Part shown: piece after piece, positions 28,036 to 37,888 of the stretch
Layout of the letters: each line of letters starts with the position of its first letter
How positions within the stretch are numbered: the first letter of the stretch is position 1
Source of the DNA: Advenella faeciporci
Lineage (GTDB): Bacteria > Pseudomonadota > Gammaproteobacteria > Burkholderiales > Burkholderiaceae_B
Assembly: GCF_014652395.1 (NCBI RefSeq)
Contig: NZ_BMYS01000002.1
Span: 62,001 to 126,000 of the forward strand
Reading direction: 5' to 3'
DNA length: 64,000 nt
Program-made: the position numbers and the translations under genes
Notes under the pieces: generated by a model
Databases searched by the model: none
What the model was told of the DNA's origin: nothing
Seen by the model: only the letters and a program-made list of their open reading frames with translations

Positions 28036-28814
28036 TGGCAAGCAGAAAACTGGAACCCCATCCTGTGCATGACGCACCCGCAATGTCTGAACAGGATGGC
28101 ATACGTTATTTACATTTCGACAGTGTCTGGATGCAAGGTGCAATGCAGGTTTCCAAGCCTTCTCACCTTGTTTTTGAATATACCGAGCAAATGATGGCCT
28201 GGTTATTGTTCCTGTCACCACCTAAAGATAAAAGCATTGGTATTTTGGGTTTGGGGGCAGGCGCCTTAACGCGATTTTGCCTCAGGCATACGCAAAGCCA
28301 GGTCATTACCGTAGAGTGGAATCCGATGGTAACGGCTATATGCCAGTCTTATTTCCGTCTGGGCCATCACAAAAGACACTCCATGATTCATGATGATGCC
28401 CATGAGTGGGTTACCGACCCGCTCAATCACGACAGTTGTGCTGTGCTCATGGTTGATTTATACGATTATACGGCCCAGGGGCCAGTATGCAATTCATTGT
28501 TGTTTTACCAGGGTTGCCGTCGTGTGCTGGGTGATCTGGGTATTGCGGTCATCAACCTTTTTGGACATCATCCCAGTTTCCATTCCAATATCAGGAATAT
28601 CAACAAAGCCTTTGCAAACCGGGTAATCATGTTTCCTGAAACCGAAGATGGAAACCGGATCGTTTTGGCTTTTACCGGACCGCCACTTGAAATTGAGGAA
28701 GAGGTTTTGGCTGCCCGTGCGGCCGATGTTGAGCGCCGCTATGGTTTGCCTGCCACAAAGTGGATAAGGGCTTTGTCTGGAGAACCTCAAACCGATGGTT
28801 TGTTGAGGTTTTAA
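28035..28814 (+). CDS. Spermidine synthase-like methyltransferase-fold protein
   Basis: A 259-residue protein with a class I SAM/decarboxylated-SAM Rossmann fold: IGILGLGAGALTRFCL (nucleotide loop), VITVEWNPMVTAICQSYF (acidic strand-2 residue) and VLMVDLYDYTAQGP. This is the SpeE-like fold found in many Burkholderiales as a spermidine synthase-like protein. The polyamine-site Asp pair of true SpeE is not clearly present, so polyamine synthesis is doubtful. It overlaps the thiolase stop by one base, an unusual partner for that enzyme. Family fairly sure, function not. Confidence 0.8.
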   Translation: MASRKLEPHPVHDAPAMSEQDGIRYLHFDSVWMQGAMQVSKPSHLVFEYTEQMMAWLLFLSPPKDKSIGILGLGAGALTRFCLRHTQSQVITVEWNPMVTAICQSYFRLGHHKRHSMIHDDAHEWVTDPLNHDSCAVLMVDLYDYTAQGPVCNSLLFYQGCRRVLGDLGIAVINLFGHHPSFHSNIRNINKAFANRVIMFPETEDGNRIVLAFTGPPLEIEEEVLAARAADVERRYGLPATKWIRALSGEPQTDGLLRF

Positions 28815-28906
28815 CTGCGATATCCTGGCACATGCTGGTTTTTACCAGTATTACGGGTAAATGGCATGTGTGAGAATTCAGAATTACTGTTTAGTCTGGA
28901 GTTGTC

Positions 28907-29878
28907 ATGTTTTTGAAAAAATTTAAATTGGGTTTTGGGGCTGCTTTATTGGCAGCAGTATTGGCATCTAATCTGGCTTACGCCCAAGAAAAGTCTGTAG
29001 CCATTACCGCCATTGTCGAGCACCCCGCGCTTGATTCAGTTCGTGACGGTGTTATAGAAGCACTTGAAAAAAATGGCTATATAAAAGGTAAAAACCTGGA
29101 GTTGGATTACCAGAGTGCACAAGGCAACACTGGCACGGCAGCACAAATTGCCCGCCAGTTTATTGGTGACAAGCCCGATGTCATCGTGGCAATTGCCACA
29201 CCTTCAGCTCAGGCCGTTGTTGCCGCCACCAAGCAAATTCCAGTGGTGTATTCCGCAGTTACCGACCCGGTAGCGGCACAACTGGTTTCAACCGTCGAGG
29301 CATCTGGCAGTAACGTTACAGGTGTGTCCGATGTGCTTGAGCTTGAAAAGCAGGTGGACTTGATCAGGCGCGTAGTGCCTGATGCCAAGAAAGTTGGAAT
29401 GGTATATAACCCAGGTGAGGCCAACTCTGCTGTTGTCGTCAAACGACTGCATGAGTTGCTGCCCAAAGAAGGTATGGAGTTGATCGAAGCGGCGGCCCCC
29501 CGGTCTGTTGATGTGGGCTCTGCCGCACGAAGCCTGATTGGCAAGGTGGATGTTATTTACACCAACACGGACAACAACGTCGTGTCTGCCTATGAGGCAC
29601 TGGTTAAAGTGGGGAATGAAGCTGACATCCCCCTGATTGCCTCTGATACTGACAGTGTCAAGCGTGGTGCCATTGCAGCCCTGGGTATCAACTATAAAGA
29701 TCTGGGTATCCAGACAGGTGAAATCGTTGTACGTATCCTGAAAGGTGAGAATCCAGGCACTATTCCTTCACAAACCAGCTCAAAACTGGAGCTTTATGTG
29801 AATCCTGCCGCGGCCAAAAACCAGGGGATCGAATTATCTGAAGAGCTCTTGAAATCAGCCGCTGTTGTTGTGGAGTAA
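28907..29878 (+). CDS. ABC transporter substrate-binding protein (COG2984 type)
   Basis: A 323-residue periplasmic protein with a signal peptide (cleavage probably after AYA near residue 26). Features of this family are VAITAIVEHPALDSVRDGVIEALEKNGY, DVIVAIATPSAQAVVAATKQIPVVYSAVTDPVAA and IYTNTDNNVVSAYEAL. Members bind small, often aromatic or purine-like ligands; some relatives are tryptophan receptors. It is the first gene of a receptor-permease-ATPase importer and is separated from the permease by a perfect hairpin. Ligand unknown. Confidence 0.92.
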   Translation: MFLKKFKLGFGAALLAAVLASNLAYAQEKSVAITAIVEHPALDSVRDGVIEALEKNGYIKGKNLELDYQSAQGNTGTAAQIARQFIGDKPDVIVAIATPSAQAVVAATKQIPVVYSAVTDPVAAQLVSTVEASGSNVTGVSDVLELEKQVDLIRRVVPDAKKVGMVYNPGEANSAVVVKRLHELLPKEGMELIEAAAPRSVDVGSAARSLIGKVDVIYTNTDNNVVSAYEALVKVGNEADIPLIASDTDSVKRGAIAALGINYKDLGIQTGEIVVRILKGENPGTIPSQTSSKLELYVNPAAAKNQGIELSEELLKSAAVVVE

Positions 29879-29885
29879 AAATCGC

Positions 29886-29923
29886 TGAATTACAAATCCT
29901 GTTTTATCAGGATTTGTAATTCA
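29886..29923 (+). terminator. Hairpin between ABC receptor and permease genes
   Basis: A perfect 16-base inverted repeat (TGAATTACAAATCCTG / CAGGATTTGTAATTCA) with a TTTTAT loop directly after the receptor stop. There is no long U tract, so it may act as a partial terminator or as mRNA 3' protection that raises receptor levels. Confidence 0.65.
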
Positions 29924-29988
29924 TACTGGAATTTAGTGGTATTGATGTGTATCGTTGTACCTTATCCGACCAATAATTACTCATAAAC

Positions 29989-30876
29989 ATGTCTTTATTT
30001 TCCTCTCTTGGTGCGTTTGAACTGGGTTTTATTTACAGTCTTGTGGCACTTGGTGTTTTTATTTCCTTTCGAATCCTGCGCTTTCCTGACCTGACTGTTG
30101 ATGGAACGTTTGCAACGGGTGGAGCTATTGCTGCCCTGGTCATCAGCCTGGGTGGAAATCCTTTTCTGGCAACGGCTTTTGCCATGCTGGCCTGCGCGTT
30201 TGCCGGCATGATAACCGGTTGGCTTAATGTGAAATTGGGGATTATGGATTTGCTGGCCAGTATTCTCATGATGACTGCCCTGTACTCCATCAATCTAAGA
30301 ATCATGGGGGGGCCGAATATACCGCTAATCACCAATGACACCGTCTTTTCTCTCCTGCAGCCCACATCCCTCGAGGACTATTTCTGGCGCCCGCTTCTTT
30401 TATTATTGGTTGTGCTAATTGCCAAATTGCTTTTAGACCGCTATTTTGCCACTCAATCAGGGCTGGCCATGCGCTCAACCGGTTCAAATCTCAGGATGGC
30501 CAGGGCACAGGGTATTTCAACCGACCGCATGATTATGTTGGGCATGGCCATCTCAAATGCCCTGGTTGGACTGGGGGGGGCATTATTTGCCCAATCTCAA
30601 GGCGGATCTGACATTTCAATGGGAATAGGTACTATTGTGATTGGTCTGGCAGCGGTAATTGTTGGGCAAAGCATCATTCCTGCCCGCAGGTTTGTTTATG
30701 TAACGCTGGCGGTTATTATTGGCGCCGTGCTGTATCGCTTTTTCATTGCGCTGGCCTTAAACAGTGACTTCATCGGGCTTAAGGCGCAAGACCTTAACCT
30801 GGTTACTGCCTTGCTGGTTACTTTTGCACTTATTTTGCCGAAACTTAATAAAATGCTGAAAGCGAAAAAAGGTTAA
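29989..30876 (+). CDS. ABC transporter permease (COG4120 type)
   Basis: A 295-residue inner-membrane protein with about eight hydrophobic segments. It belongs to the branched-chain amino acid permease-like superfamily: early RILRFPDLTVDGTFATGGAI, then GSNLRMARAQGISTDRMIMLGMAISNALVGLGGALFAQSQG, the usual cytoplasmic coupling region and following helix. It is the membrane partner of the receptor upstream and the ATPase four bases downstream. No other system in the window uses it. Confidence 0.92.
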   Translation: MSLFSSLGAFELGFIYSLVALGVFISFRILRFPDLTVDGTFATGGAIAALVISLGGNPFLATAFAMLACAFAGMITGWLNVKLGIMDLLASILMMTALYSINLRIMGGPNIPLITNDTVFSLLQPTSLEDYFWRPLLLLLVVLIAKLLLDRYFATQSGLAMRSTGSNLRMARAQGISTDRMIMLGMAISNALVGLGGALFAQSQGGSDISMGIGTIVIGLAAVIVGQSIIPARRFVYVTLAVIIGAVLYRFFIALALNSDFIGLKAQDLNLVTALLVTFALILPKLNKMLKAKKG

Positions 30877-30880
30877 CGAT

Positions 30881-31675
30881 ATGCTGAAAGCAGAAAATTT
30901 ACGTATTACTTTTAATCCGGGCACGCCTATTGAAACCCGTGCCTTGCAAGGCATGTCACTAACCATCCCGGAAGGGCAGTTTGTTACGGTCATTGGTTCA
31001 AATGGCGCCGGGAAATCCACTTTTTTAAATGCCATTGCCGGTGAGGTCATGGTAGATTCAGGTCGTATCCTGCTTAATGATATTGATGTCACCCGTGTGC
31101 CCGGCTGGCAGCGTGCAAGCAATGTGGCGAGAGTATTCCAGGATCCTATGGCAGGAACCTGCGAAGACCTGACCATCGAAGAAAACCTGTCTTTGGCTTA
31201 TAACCGGGGGCAATCAAGAGGCCTGAGCCATGCCATCAAGCCGTTCATGAAAGCGCTTTTCAGAGAGCGCCTGGCTATTCTTGGGCTAGGGCTTGAAAAT
31301 CGTCTTACCGATCGCATAGGGCTGCTTTCAGGTGGGCAGCGGCAGGCGGTCAGTTTGCTGATGGCCGCCTTGCAACCCAGCAAGATTTTATTACTTGACG
31401 AGCATACTGCAGCACTAGACCCAAGAACGGCTCACTTTGTACTTGAATTAACGCAAAAACTGGTTGAAGAGCAAAAATTAACCACCATGATGGTAACCCA
31501 TAGCATGAGGCAGGCCCTTGAAACCGGCGAAAGAACCGTCATGTTGCACCAGGGCCAGGTCGTGCTTGATGTTAGCGGAGAAAAGCGCAAGGGAATGAGT
31601 GTTTCCGATCTTCTTCAAATGTTTGAAAAAGTCAGGGGTGAACAGGTTTCTGATGACGCTCTTTTATTAGGTTAG
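30881..31675 (+). CDS. ABC transporter ATP-binding protein (COG1101 type)
   Basis: A 264-residue ATPase with Walker A GSNGAGKST, the Q-loop region ARVFQDPMAGTCEDLTIEENL, the signature LSGGQRQAV, Walker B ILLLDEHTAALDP and the switch His in MMVTHSMRQAL. It powers the importer encoded by the two upstream genes. Walker B has Glu followed by His rather than Pro (DEHTAALDP), which is the normal variant in this COG1101 group. It starts four bases after the permease stop. Confidence 0.94.
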   Translation: MLKAENLRITFNPGTPIETRALQGMSLTIPEGQFVTVIGSNGAGKSTFLNAIAGEVMVDSGRILLNDIDVTRVPGWQRASNVARVFQDPMAGTCEDLTIEENLSLAYNRGQSRGLSHAIKPFMKALFRERLAILGLGLENRLTDRIGLLSGGQRQAVSLLMAALQPSKILLLDEHTAALDPRTAHFVLELTQKLVEEQKLTTMMVTHSMRQALETGERTVMLHQGQVVLDVSGEKRKGMSVSDLLQMFEKVRGEQVSDDALLLG

Positions 31676-31810
31676 TCAAAACAATTTCATTATGCTGATC
31701 TAAAATGCGCGATTATTGCATCGTTAAAGCGTTTGCTTAGCCTGTTTCATGCTGTTGCCAGCAACTTTTTTTATATTTGAATGGCCAAATAAATACCTAT
31801 AGGGTTTAAC

Positions 31811-31881
31811 TGTTGCTTAGGCAAATGTTTTTTCCTGTAATGGGTTGAATGTTGCTTAGGCAATTATTTTTCCTCTATAAT
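31811..31881 (+). promoter_or_regulatory. Tandem duplicated promoter/operator of the RND operon
   Basis: The 14-mer TGTTGCTTAGGCAA occurs twice (31811-31824 and 31850-31863), 39 bases apart. Each copy contains the palindrome TTGC-TTAG-GCAA, and its TTGCTT can serve as a -35 element: copy 1 is followed 17 bases later by TGTAAT, copy 2 is followed 18 bases later by a perfect TATAAT (31876-31881). The units therefore look like a duplicated promoter with a built-in operator. A decayed third copy (TTGCTTAG) is at 31733-31740. Confidence 0.7.
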
Positions 31882-31955
31882 TTAAAGTATCTTTTAATTG
31901 AATCAACATTTTCAATAAAAATATCCTTAAAGGGTATTTTTCGGGTCACAGTCAA

Positions 31956-33158
31956 ATGAGAATAAAATCAACCTTTGCCAGTCATAAAATTGCGGCATTG
32001 CTTGCATGTTCGGTGCTTCTATTAAGTGGTTGCGGAAAAGAAGAGGCGGCTAATCCCGCCGCAGCCGGTGGGCCTCCTGTATTTCCTGTTTCTACTATTA
32101 AAGTAGAGCCTGATGAGGCCCGTATTTACACCACATTATCCGGTCGGGTAGCGGCTATTAAAGATGCTGAAGTTCGCGCCCGGGTTACCGGCATTATCCA
32201 AAGTATTGAATTCAAGCAGGGAAGTGTTGTAAAAGAAGGGCAGTTGCTGTTTAAAATAGATCCGGCCACCTACCAGGCAGCGGTCAATCAGGCTGCCGCA
32301 GCGCTTGAGCAGGCTGAAGCGAATGCGCAAAGTGCGCGGTTACTGGCAAAACGTTATTCAACCCTGGTCAAGTCTGCTGCGGTAAGTCGTCAAGAGTACG
32401 ATAATGCAGTTGCGCAGGCTGCCCAGGCGGAAGCGGCAATCAGTCAGGCCAAGGCCGCCCTTGATGCTGCTCAAATTAATCTTGGTTACACGGATGTCAC
32501 TTCACCCATCGATGGCATCATCGGTGAAGCATTTGTTACTGAAGGTGCTTTGGTGAGTGCTGCCAGTGGTACTCATCTGGCTACTGTGCAACAGATTGAT
32601 CAGGTTTACGTAGACTTCTCACAAACAACTGGTGAATTAAGCAATCTGCGCAAAGCCCTGGCTGACGGCCAGCTTAAACAGACGGAAACGGGTATGGCAG
32701 TTGTCCAGCTTGAAATGGGTGATGGCTCTCTTTATCCGGAAAATGGCAAGCTGCTTTTTACCGGAGTCACGGTAAACCCGACAACCGGTCAGGTTACCTT
32801 GCGTTCTGTTTTCCCTAACCCGCAACATCTTCTGTTACCAGGCATGTTTGCCCAGGTAAGGCTGGAACAGGGCGTTAATCCACAGGCACTGATGGTGCCA
32901 AGCCAGGCCTTGCAACGCACACCAGACGGCCTGGTAAAACTGTTGTTGGTTAAAGATGATAAAGTCGTCTCTGTCGCGGTTGAAGAGGGCAATTCAGTTA
33001 ATGGCAATACCATTATCAATAAGGGGCTGAGCCCTAATGACGAAGTCATTGTCGAGGGCTTTCAGAAAGCACAGCCTGGCGGCACGGTAAAACCCATTCC
33101 CTGGAAAAAAACCTCAGGTGAAGAAACAGCCGACTCCAATAAATCTGCCGAAAACTGA
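31956..33158 (+). CDS. RND efflux periplasmic adaptor lipoprotein (AcrA/MexA family)
   Basis: A 400-residue membrane fusion protein. The lipobox LLSGCGKEE gives a lipid Cys near residue 26. Order: lipoyl half (VRARVTGIIQSIEFKQGSVVKEGQLLFKIDPATYQAAV), a coiled-coil hairpin rich in Ala/Gln (about 105-170), the second lipoyl half with YTDVTSPIDGIIGEAFVTEGALV, then beta-barrel and membrane-proximal domains. It links the inner-membrane pump to the outer-membrane channel. First gene of a three-gene operon whose promoter is duplicated. The pump type is HAE1 (drugs, detergents, dyes), inferred from the partner. Confidence 0.95.
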   Translation: MRIKSTFASHKIAALLACSVLLLSGCGKEEAANPAAAGGPPVFPVSTIKVEPDEARIYTTLSGRVAAIKDAEVRARVTGIIQSIEFKQGSVVKEGQLLFKIDPATYQAAVNQAAAALEQAEANAQSARLLAKRYSTLVKSAAVSRQEYDNAVAQAAQAEAAISQAKAALDAAQINLGYTDVTSPIDGIIGEAFVTEGALVSAASGTHLATVQQIDQVYVDFSQTTGELSNLRKALADGQLKQTETGMAVVQLEMGDGSLYPENGKLLFTGVTVNPTTGQVTLRSVFPNPQHLLLPGMFAQVRLEQGVNPQALMVPSQALQRTPDGLVKLLLVKDDKVVSVAVEEGNSVNGNTIINKGLSPNDEVIVEGFQKAQPGGTVKPIPWKKTSGEETADSNKSAEN

Positions 33159-33166
33159 GAAGATAT

Positions 33167-36100
33167 ATGTCTAACTTCTTTATTAATCGCCCGATTTTCG
33201 CCTGGGTTGTTGCCATTATCATTTTCTTCGCAGGCGTGATTGCGATCCCGTTCATGCCGGTGGCGCAATATCCGGAAGTTGCTCCGCCCACCATTAACAT
33301 TAGTGCCACTTACCCAGGCGCTTCTGCTGAAGATGTAGCGCAACAGGTTACCAGCGTCATTGAAAATGAGCTGAATGGAGCGGAAAACCTTCTCTATTAT
33401 TCATCAACCAGTGATGCTTATGGCCGCTCAGACATTGATGTCGTTTTCAAGCCGGGTACCGATCCAAATATGGCCCAGGTTGAAGTGCAGAACAAGGTGG
33501 CCAACGTCTCATCCAAACTGCCTCAGGCAGTAATGGATCAAGGCCTCCGGTTCAGCAAGAGTTCGGCCGGTTTCCTGCTGATTGTTGCCCTTAGTTCCAC
33601 TGACGGCTCGACCTCTGCGGCCGAGCTGGGTGACTACATCACCCGAAATATTCAAAACTCGATTTCCCGAATAGAAGGGGTGGGCACGTTCCAGCTTTTT
33701 GCCGCACCCAGAGCCATGCGTATCTGGACCGATCCTGCCAAGTTAACCAGTTATGGCATGACCATGTCAGATGTGAGTGCCGCGTTGGCAGCACAAAACA
33801 GGGCAATTTCAGCCGGTACCCTGGGCGCACCTCCAACGCCTGAGGATCAGGCAATTAGCGCCATTGTATCCACCAACGGCCAGCTGGAAACTGCTGACGA
33901 GTTTGCCAATATCGTTTTGCGTGCCAATCCTGATGGTTCTATTGTTCGTGTCAAAGATGTGGCCAGGGTTGAAATCGGTTCAGACTCGTATCAGTTTAGT
34001 TCCCGCCTGAACGGGGCGCCATCTGCCTCTTTCGCCATTTCCCTGGCGCCTAATGCCAATGCCCTTTCAACGGCTAAATTAATCAGGGATGAAATGGAGA
34101 ATCTGTCACGCTATTTCCCTGAAAACGTGACTTACAGCATTCCTTACGATACCGCACCCTATGTTGACGCATCTATCACACAAGTTGTGAATACACTGAT
34201 AGAGGCCATGATCCTGGTGTTTATCGTTATGTTCGTGTTTCTGCAAAATATCAGGTATACGGTCATTCCCGCTGTAGTGGTGCCAATTGCCCTTATGGGT
34301 ACAGTGGCTACATTGCTGTTTATGGGCTACTCCATTAATACCCTTACCATGTTTGCCATGGTTCTGGCGATTGGTATTTTGGTGGATGATGCGATTGTAG
34401 TGGTTGAAAACGTTGAACGGATCATGTCAGAAGAAGGGTTATCACCCAAAGATGCCACCTATAAGGCTATGCCACAAATTGGCGGTGCCATTGTCGGTAT
34501 TACACTGGTCCTGATGACCGTATTTGTTCCACTGGTTTTCATGAGCGGCTCAGCCGGTGTTATTTATCGCCAGTTTGCGGTATCCATGATTGTTTCAATC
34601 GGCTTCTCGGCTTTCCTTGCTTTAACTTTTACGCCCGCTTTGTGTGCAACCATTTTAAAACCCGTTGCCAAGGGGCATCATGAAGTCAAAAAGGGTTTTT
34701 TTGGCTGGTTTAATCGCGTCTTCAATAAAATAACCAGCGGTTATTCAGGCTGGGTTGGTGCTTTTATCAGAAAAGGCGGACGCATGATGCTGATCTATCT
34801 GATTCTTTCAGTTGGCATGGCATATATGTTCTTGCGTTTGCCCAGCTCATTCCTTCCCGATGAAGATCAAGGTTTTCTGATTGCCAACATTGAATTGCCA
34901 TCAGGTGTTTCTGCCAACCGGACCATTGAAGTCATTGATACGGTAGAAAACTATTTTTCCAAACTGCCTGAAATGCAAAACATCATTACGGTTCAGGGCT
35001 TCAGTTTTAGCGGCACTGGTCTTAATTCGGCCATTGCTTTCATACCACTTAAAGACTTTTCCGAACGACAGGGGCCAGGGCAATCTGCCCAGGATCTTTC
35101 TGCCAAAGCAACAGGCAGTCTGTTATTTGGCATTCCCGATGCCATGGTTTTTGCTGTCATTCCACCTGCTATTCCCTCGTTGGGAACGGCAACCGGTTTT
35201 GACTTAAGACTGCAAGACAGGGGATCATTAGGTCAAGTGGTTTTACGTGATGCAGCCAATCAATTGCTTGGATTGGCCCAGAAAAGTGAAATTCTCACCC
35301 AAGTACGTATTTCCGGTCTTGGTCCCGGGCCACAGCTAAACGTGAATATTGATCGTGAAAAGGCGGCGGTACTTGGCGTTAACATGACTGAGGTTGCCAA
35401 TGTATTGGGCAGCGCCATCGGTTCGGGTTATTTGGGTAAATTCCCCAATACCGGATGGATGCAAAACGTTTGGGTTCAATCTGATGCCCAGTTCCGCATG
35501 ACACCCGAGGATATTCTCAGGCTCAAGGTACATAACGCCTCAGGCGAGCTTGTGGACATGTCTTCTTTTGTCAAGCTTGACTGGAGCCAGGGCCCAACCC
35601 AGGTCAGTCGCTTTAACAGCTTTGATGCCATCACCATTAGCGGACAAGCCAAACCGGGTTATTCCAACGGTGAGGCCATGGCCGAAATCGAACGCCTGAT
35701 TGCGCAATTGCCCTCTGGCATTGGCTATGAATGGGCCGGGTTGTCATTTCAGGAAATCCAGGCAGGAAATCAGGCCCCCATTACTATGGCCCTGTCCCTG
35801 ATTGTGGTTTTCCTGGTTCTGGCCGCCCTGTACGAAAGCTGGACAATTCCGGTGTCTGCCATGCTAATTGTTCCACTGGGTATGTTGGGTACGGTTGGTC
35901 TGGTTACCTTGTCGGGCATGTCCAATGATATTTACTTCCAGGTGGGCATGATTACCGTTATTGGTTTGTCAGCCAAGAATGCCATTCTGATTGTAGAGTT
36001 TGCCAAAGATGCGTATGCCTCGGGCCGGGATTTGGTTGAGTCAACCATGGAAGCGGCACGTCTGCGTTTCAGACCAATTATCATGACTTCTTTTGCTTTC

Positions 36101-36424
36101 ATTCTGGGTGTGTTACCGTTGGTGTTGGCAGATGGCGCAGGGGCAGCAGGTCAACGTGCCGTAGGTGTTGGTGTGATTGGTGGTATGCTGGCGGCCACGC
36201 CTTTCTCTGTGCTCTTTGTTCCCGTGTTTTTTGTTGTTGTCATGAAAATTTTCAAAACACGGCCACGCTTGTTAGGTGAGCAGGCCCAGTCTTTTGAAAC
36301 TGAAAAAGAAGCTTATGCTTATCGGCACGAGATTTATAAAGATGTTGCCGAAATAGAAACGCTGGATCAGTCAAATTCAGGCGGCAAGAAAGATCAATCC
36401 TCTGAGGGTAATCCTGAAAAATGA
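33167..36424 (+). CDS. RND multidrug efflux permease (AcrB/MexB, HAE1 family)
   Basis: A 1085-residue inner-membrane pump. The first TM has FFINRPIFAWVVAIII, the porter domain follows, and the proton-relay residues are visible: the Asp pair in TM4 (GILVDDAIVVVENVER) and the Lys in TM10 (GLSAKNAILIVEFAKDA). It is a little longer than AcrB (about 1049) because of a charged hydrophilic C-terminal tail of roughly 40 residues. It is a proton-driven trimer exporting hydrophobic compounds through the adaptor and channel encoded beside it. It starts eight bases after the adaptor stop and overlaps the next start by four bases (ATGA). Confidence 0.97.
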   Translation: MSNFFINRPIFAWVVAIIIFFAGVIAIPFMPVAQYPEVAPPTINISATYPGASAEDVAQQVTSVIENELNGAENLLYYSSTSDAYGRSDIDVVFKPGTDPNMAQVEVQNKVANVSSKLPQAVMDQGLRFSKSSAGFLLIVALSSTDGSTSAAELGDYITRNIQNSISRIEGVGTFQLFAAPRAMRIWTDPAKLTSYGMTMSDVSAALAAQNRAISAGTLGAPPTPEDQAISAIVSTNGQLETADEFANIVLRANPDGSIVRVKDVARVEIGSDSYQFSSRLNGAPSASFAISLAPNANALSTAKLIRDEMENLSRYFPENVTYSIPYDTAPYVDASITQVVNTLIEAMILVFIVMFVFLQNIRYTVIPAVVVPIALMGTVATLLFMGYSINTLTMFAMVLAIGILVDDAIVVVENVERIMSEEGLSPKDATYKAMPQIGGAIVGITLVLMTVFVPLVFMSGSAGVIYRQFAVSMIVSIGFSAFLALTFTPALCATILKPVAKGHHEVKKGFFGWFNRVFNKITSGYSGWVGAFIRKGGRMMLIYLILSVGMAYMFLRLPSSFLPDEDQGFLIANIELPSGVSANRTIEVIDTVENYFSKLPEMQNIITVQGFSFSGTGLNSAIAFIPLKDFSERQGPGQSAQDLSAKATGSLLFGIPDAMVFAVIPPAIPSLGTATGFDLRLQDRGSLGQVVLRDAANQLLGLAQKSEILTQVRISGLGPGPQLNVNIDREKAAVLGVNMTEVANVLGSAIGSGYLGKFPNTGWMQNVWVQSDAQFRMTPEDILRLKVHNASGELVDMSSFVKLDWSQGPTQVSRFNSFDAITISGQAKPGYSNGEAMAEIERLIAQLPSGIGYEWAGLSFQEIQAGNQAPITMALSLIVVFLVLAALYESWTIPVSAMLIVPLGMLGTVGLVTLSGMSNDIYFQVGMITVIGLSAKNAILIVEFAKDAYASGRDLVESTMEAARLRFRPIIMTSFAFILGVLPLVLADGAGAAGQRAVGVGVIGGMLAATPFSVLFVPVFFVVVMKIFKTRPRLLGEQAQSFETEKEAYAYRHEIYKDVAEIETLDQSNSGGKKDQSSEGNPEK

Positions 36425-37869
36425 ATATCGTAAAACATTTCTCTCCAAAGTTGTCGGTAGTCTTGTTGGCAACTATATTGGCTGGATGTTCGTTAAGTCC
36501 AAATTACGAACGTCCTGGCATGCCTGTGCCTGATCAGTTTCCAGGGCAAGGCAGTTCACCTGCACAATCCGACGGTATTCAGCATACAGCTGACCTGGGA
36601 TGGGAAACTTTTTTCAAGGATGAGCGCCTTAAGGCACTTATTCCAATAGCCCTTGAAAATAACCGTGACATGCGGATAGCCATTCAACGGGTAGAAGAGG
36701 CCCGTGCCTTGTACGGTATTCAGCGTAGTGACCGCTTTCCTCAAATTGGCGTCAATGCGCAGCAAACGGCTCAGCGCATGCCGGAAGATATGCGCGCAGG
36801 TGGCGCATTATCTCCGTCGGTCACTCGTAGCAATATTGCCGGTATTGGCATGACCAATTTTGAACTTGATTTTTTTGGCCGTCAAAGAAGTCTGTCTGAA
36901 GCGGCATTTGAACAATACCTTGCAACGCAACAGGCACGCACGACCGTTCAAATCAATCTGATCGGTCAACTGGCCTCCACATATTTCACCCTCAGAAATC
37001 TTGAGGCGCAAAAAGAACTGGTTAACAAAACCATCAAGTCACGTCAGGGAACGCTTAATCTGGTTCAAAGCCGTTACAGTGGTGGTGTAGCCTCTATACT
37101 TGATGTCAATCAGGCAAAAACCACGCTTGAAGCAGCAAAAGCATCGCTGGCGGAAATTACCCGTGGTGAAATGCGAGCCAGAAATGCCTTGCAATTAATT
37201 CTTGGTCAGCCTGTTCCTGCCAATTTACCACCAGCAGCACCATTTACCAGTGATGTTGTCATGGGTAAATTGCCAACCGGCTTGCCTTCAGCGTTGTTAA
37301 CCCGTCGCCCAGACATACTTGCGGCCGAAAACAGGTTGAAAGCGGCTAATGCCAATATTGGTGCTGCTCGCGCTGCCTTCTTTCCATCAATTTCGTTAAC
37401 CGGGCTCTTAGGTATTGCCAGTCCCGATCTGGGTTCCCTGTTTGATGGTGGCAATGGCATGTGGTCGTTTAATCCGGTCATTAATATTCCCATATTCACC
37501 GCTGGCAAATTAAGTAATAACCTTAATCTGGCTGAAGTACTCAGTGACATCGCCGTAGCTGAATATGAAAAATCCATCCAGACCGCTTTCCGTGAAGTGG
37601 CCGATGCCCTGGCGGGTGAGTCTACTTACCAGTCACAACTTGAGGCTTTAAGGGCACAACAGGCTGCAGCCTATGAAACGCTTAAAATTGCCAATTTGCG
37701 TTATTCAAGCGGTATAGACAGTTTCTTGCAGGTACAATCAGCAGAGGTTGCTTTGTTTACTGTACAGCAAGGTTTTTTGCAAACCGGGTTTGATTCCATT
37801 CAAAACCGGATAGAACTTTATAAAGCACTGGGTGGTGGTTGGACACAAACCTCCGTTATTTCAAAATAA
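36421..37869 (+). CDS. Outer-membrane efflux channel lipoprotein (NodT/OprM family)
   Basis: A 482-residue outer-membrane factor with a lipobox (ILAGCSLSP, Cys near residue 23) followed by [14 protein letters not shown], which is typical of the OprM/NodT group. Two repeated beta-strand plus helical hairpin halves are seen, with [30 protein letters not shown] and [23 protein letters not shown] as repeat marks. It forms the trimeric TolC-like tunnel of the pump. Overlap with the pump stop (ATGA) suggests coupled translation. pdxJ follows after only 19 bases and may be read through. Confidence 0.95.
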   Translation: MNIVKHFSPKLSVVLLATILAGCSLSPNYERPGMPVPDQFPGQGSSPAQSDGIQHTADLGWETFFKDERLKALIPIALENNRDMRIAIQRVEEARALYGIQRSDRFPQIGVNAQQTAQRMPEDMRAGGALSPSVTRSNIAGIGMTNFELDFFGRQRSLSEAAFEQYLATQQARTTVQINLIGQLASTYFTLRNLEAQKELVNKTIKSRQGTLNLVQSRYSGGVASILDVNQAKTTLEAAKASLAEITRGEMRARNALQLILGQPVPANLPPAAPFTSDVVMGKLPTGLPSALLTRRPDILAAENRLKAANANIGAARAAFFPSISLTGLLGIASPDLGSLFDGGNGMWSFNPVINIPIFTAGKLSNNLNLAEVLSDIAVAEYEKSIQTAFREVADALAGESTYQSQLEALRAQQAAAYETLKIANLRYSSGIDSFLQVQSAEVALFTVQQGFLQTGFDSIQNRIELYKALGGGWTQTSVISK

Positions 37870-37888
37870 ATTTAGCATTCCGTATTGT

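Noticed and set aside
27595-28221. 208-residue frame antisense to the thiolase
   Set aside because: Lies opposite two well-supported genes and has no recognisable domain or ribosome site.
28829-28870. Terminator after the spermidine synthase-like gene
   Set aside because: CACATGC/GCATGTG arms are short, with a small inner stem and no T tract; too weak to list.
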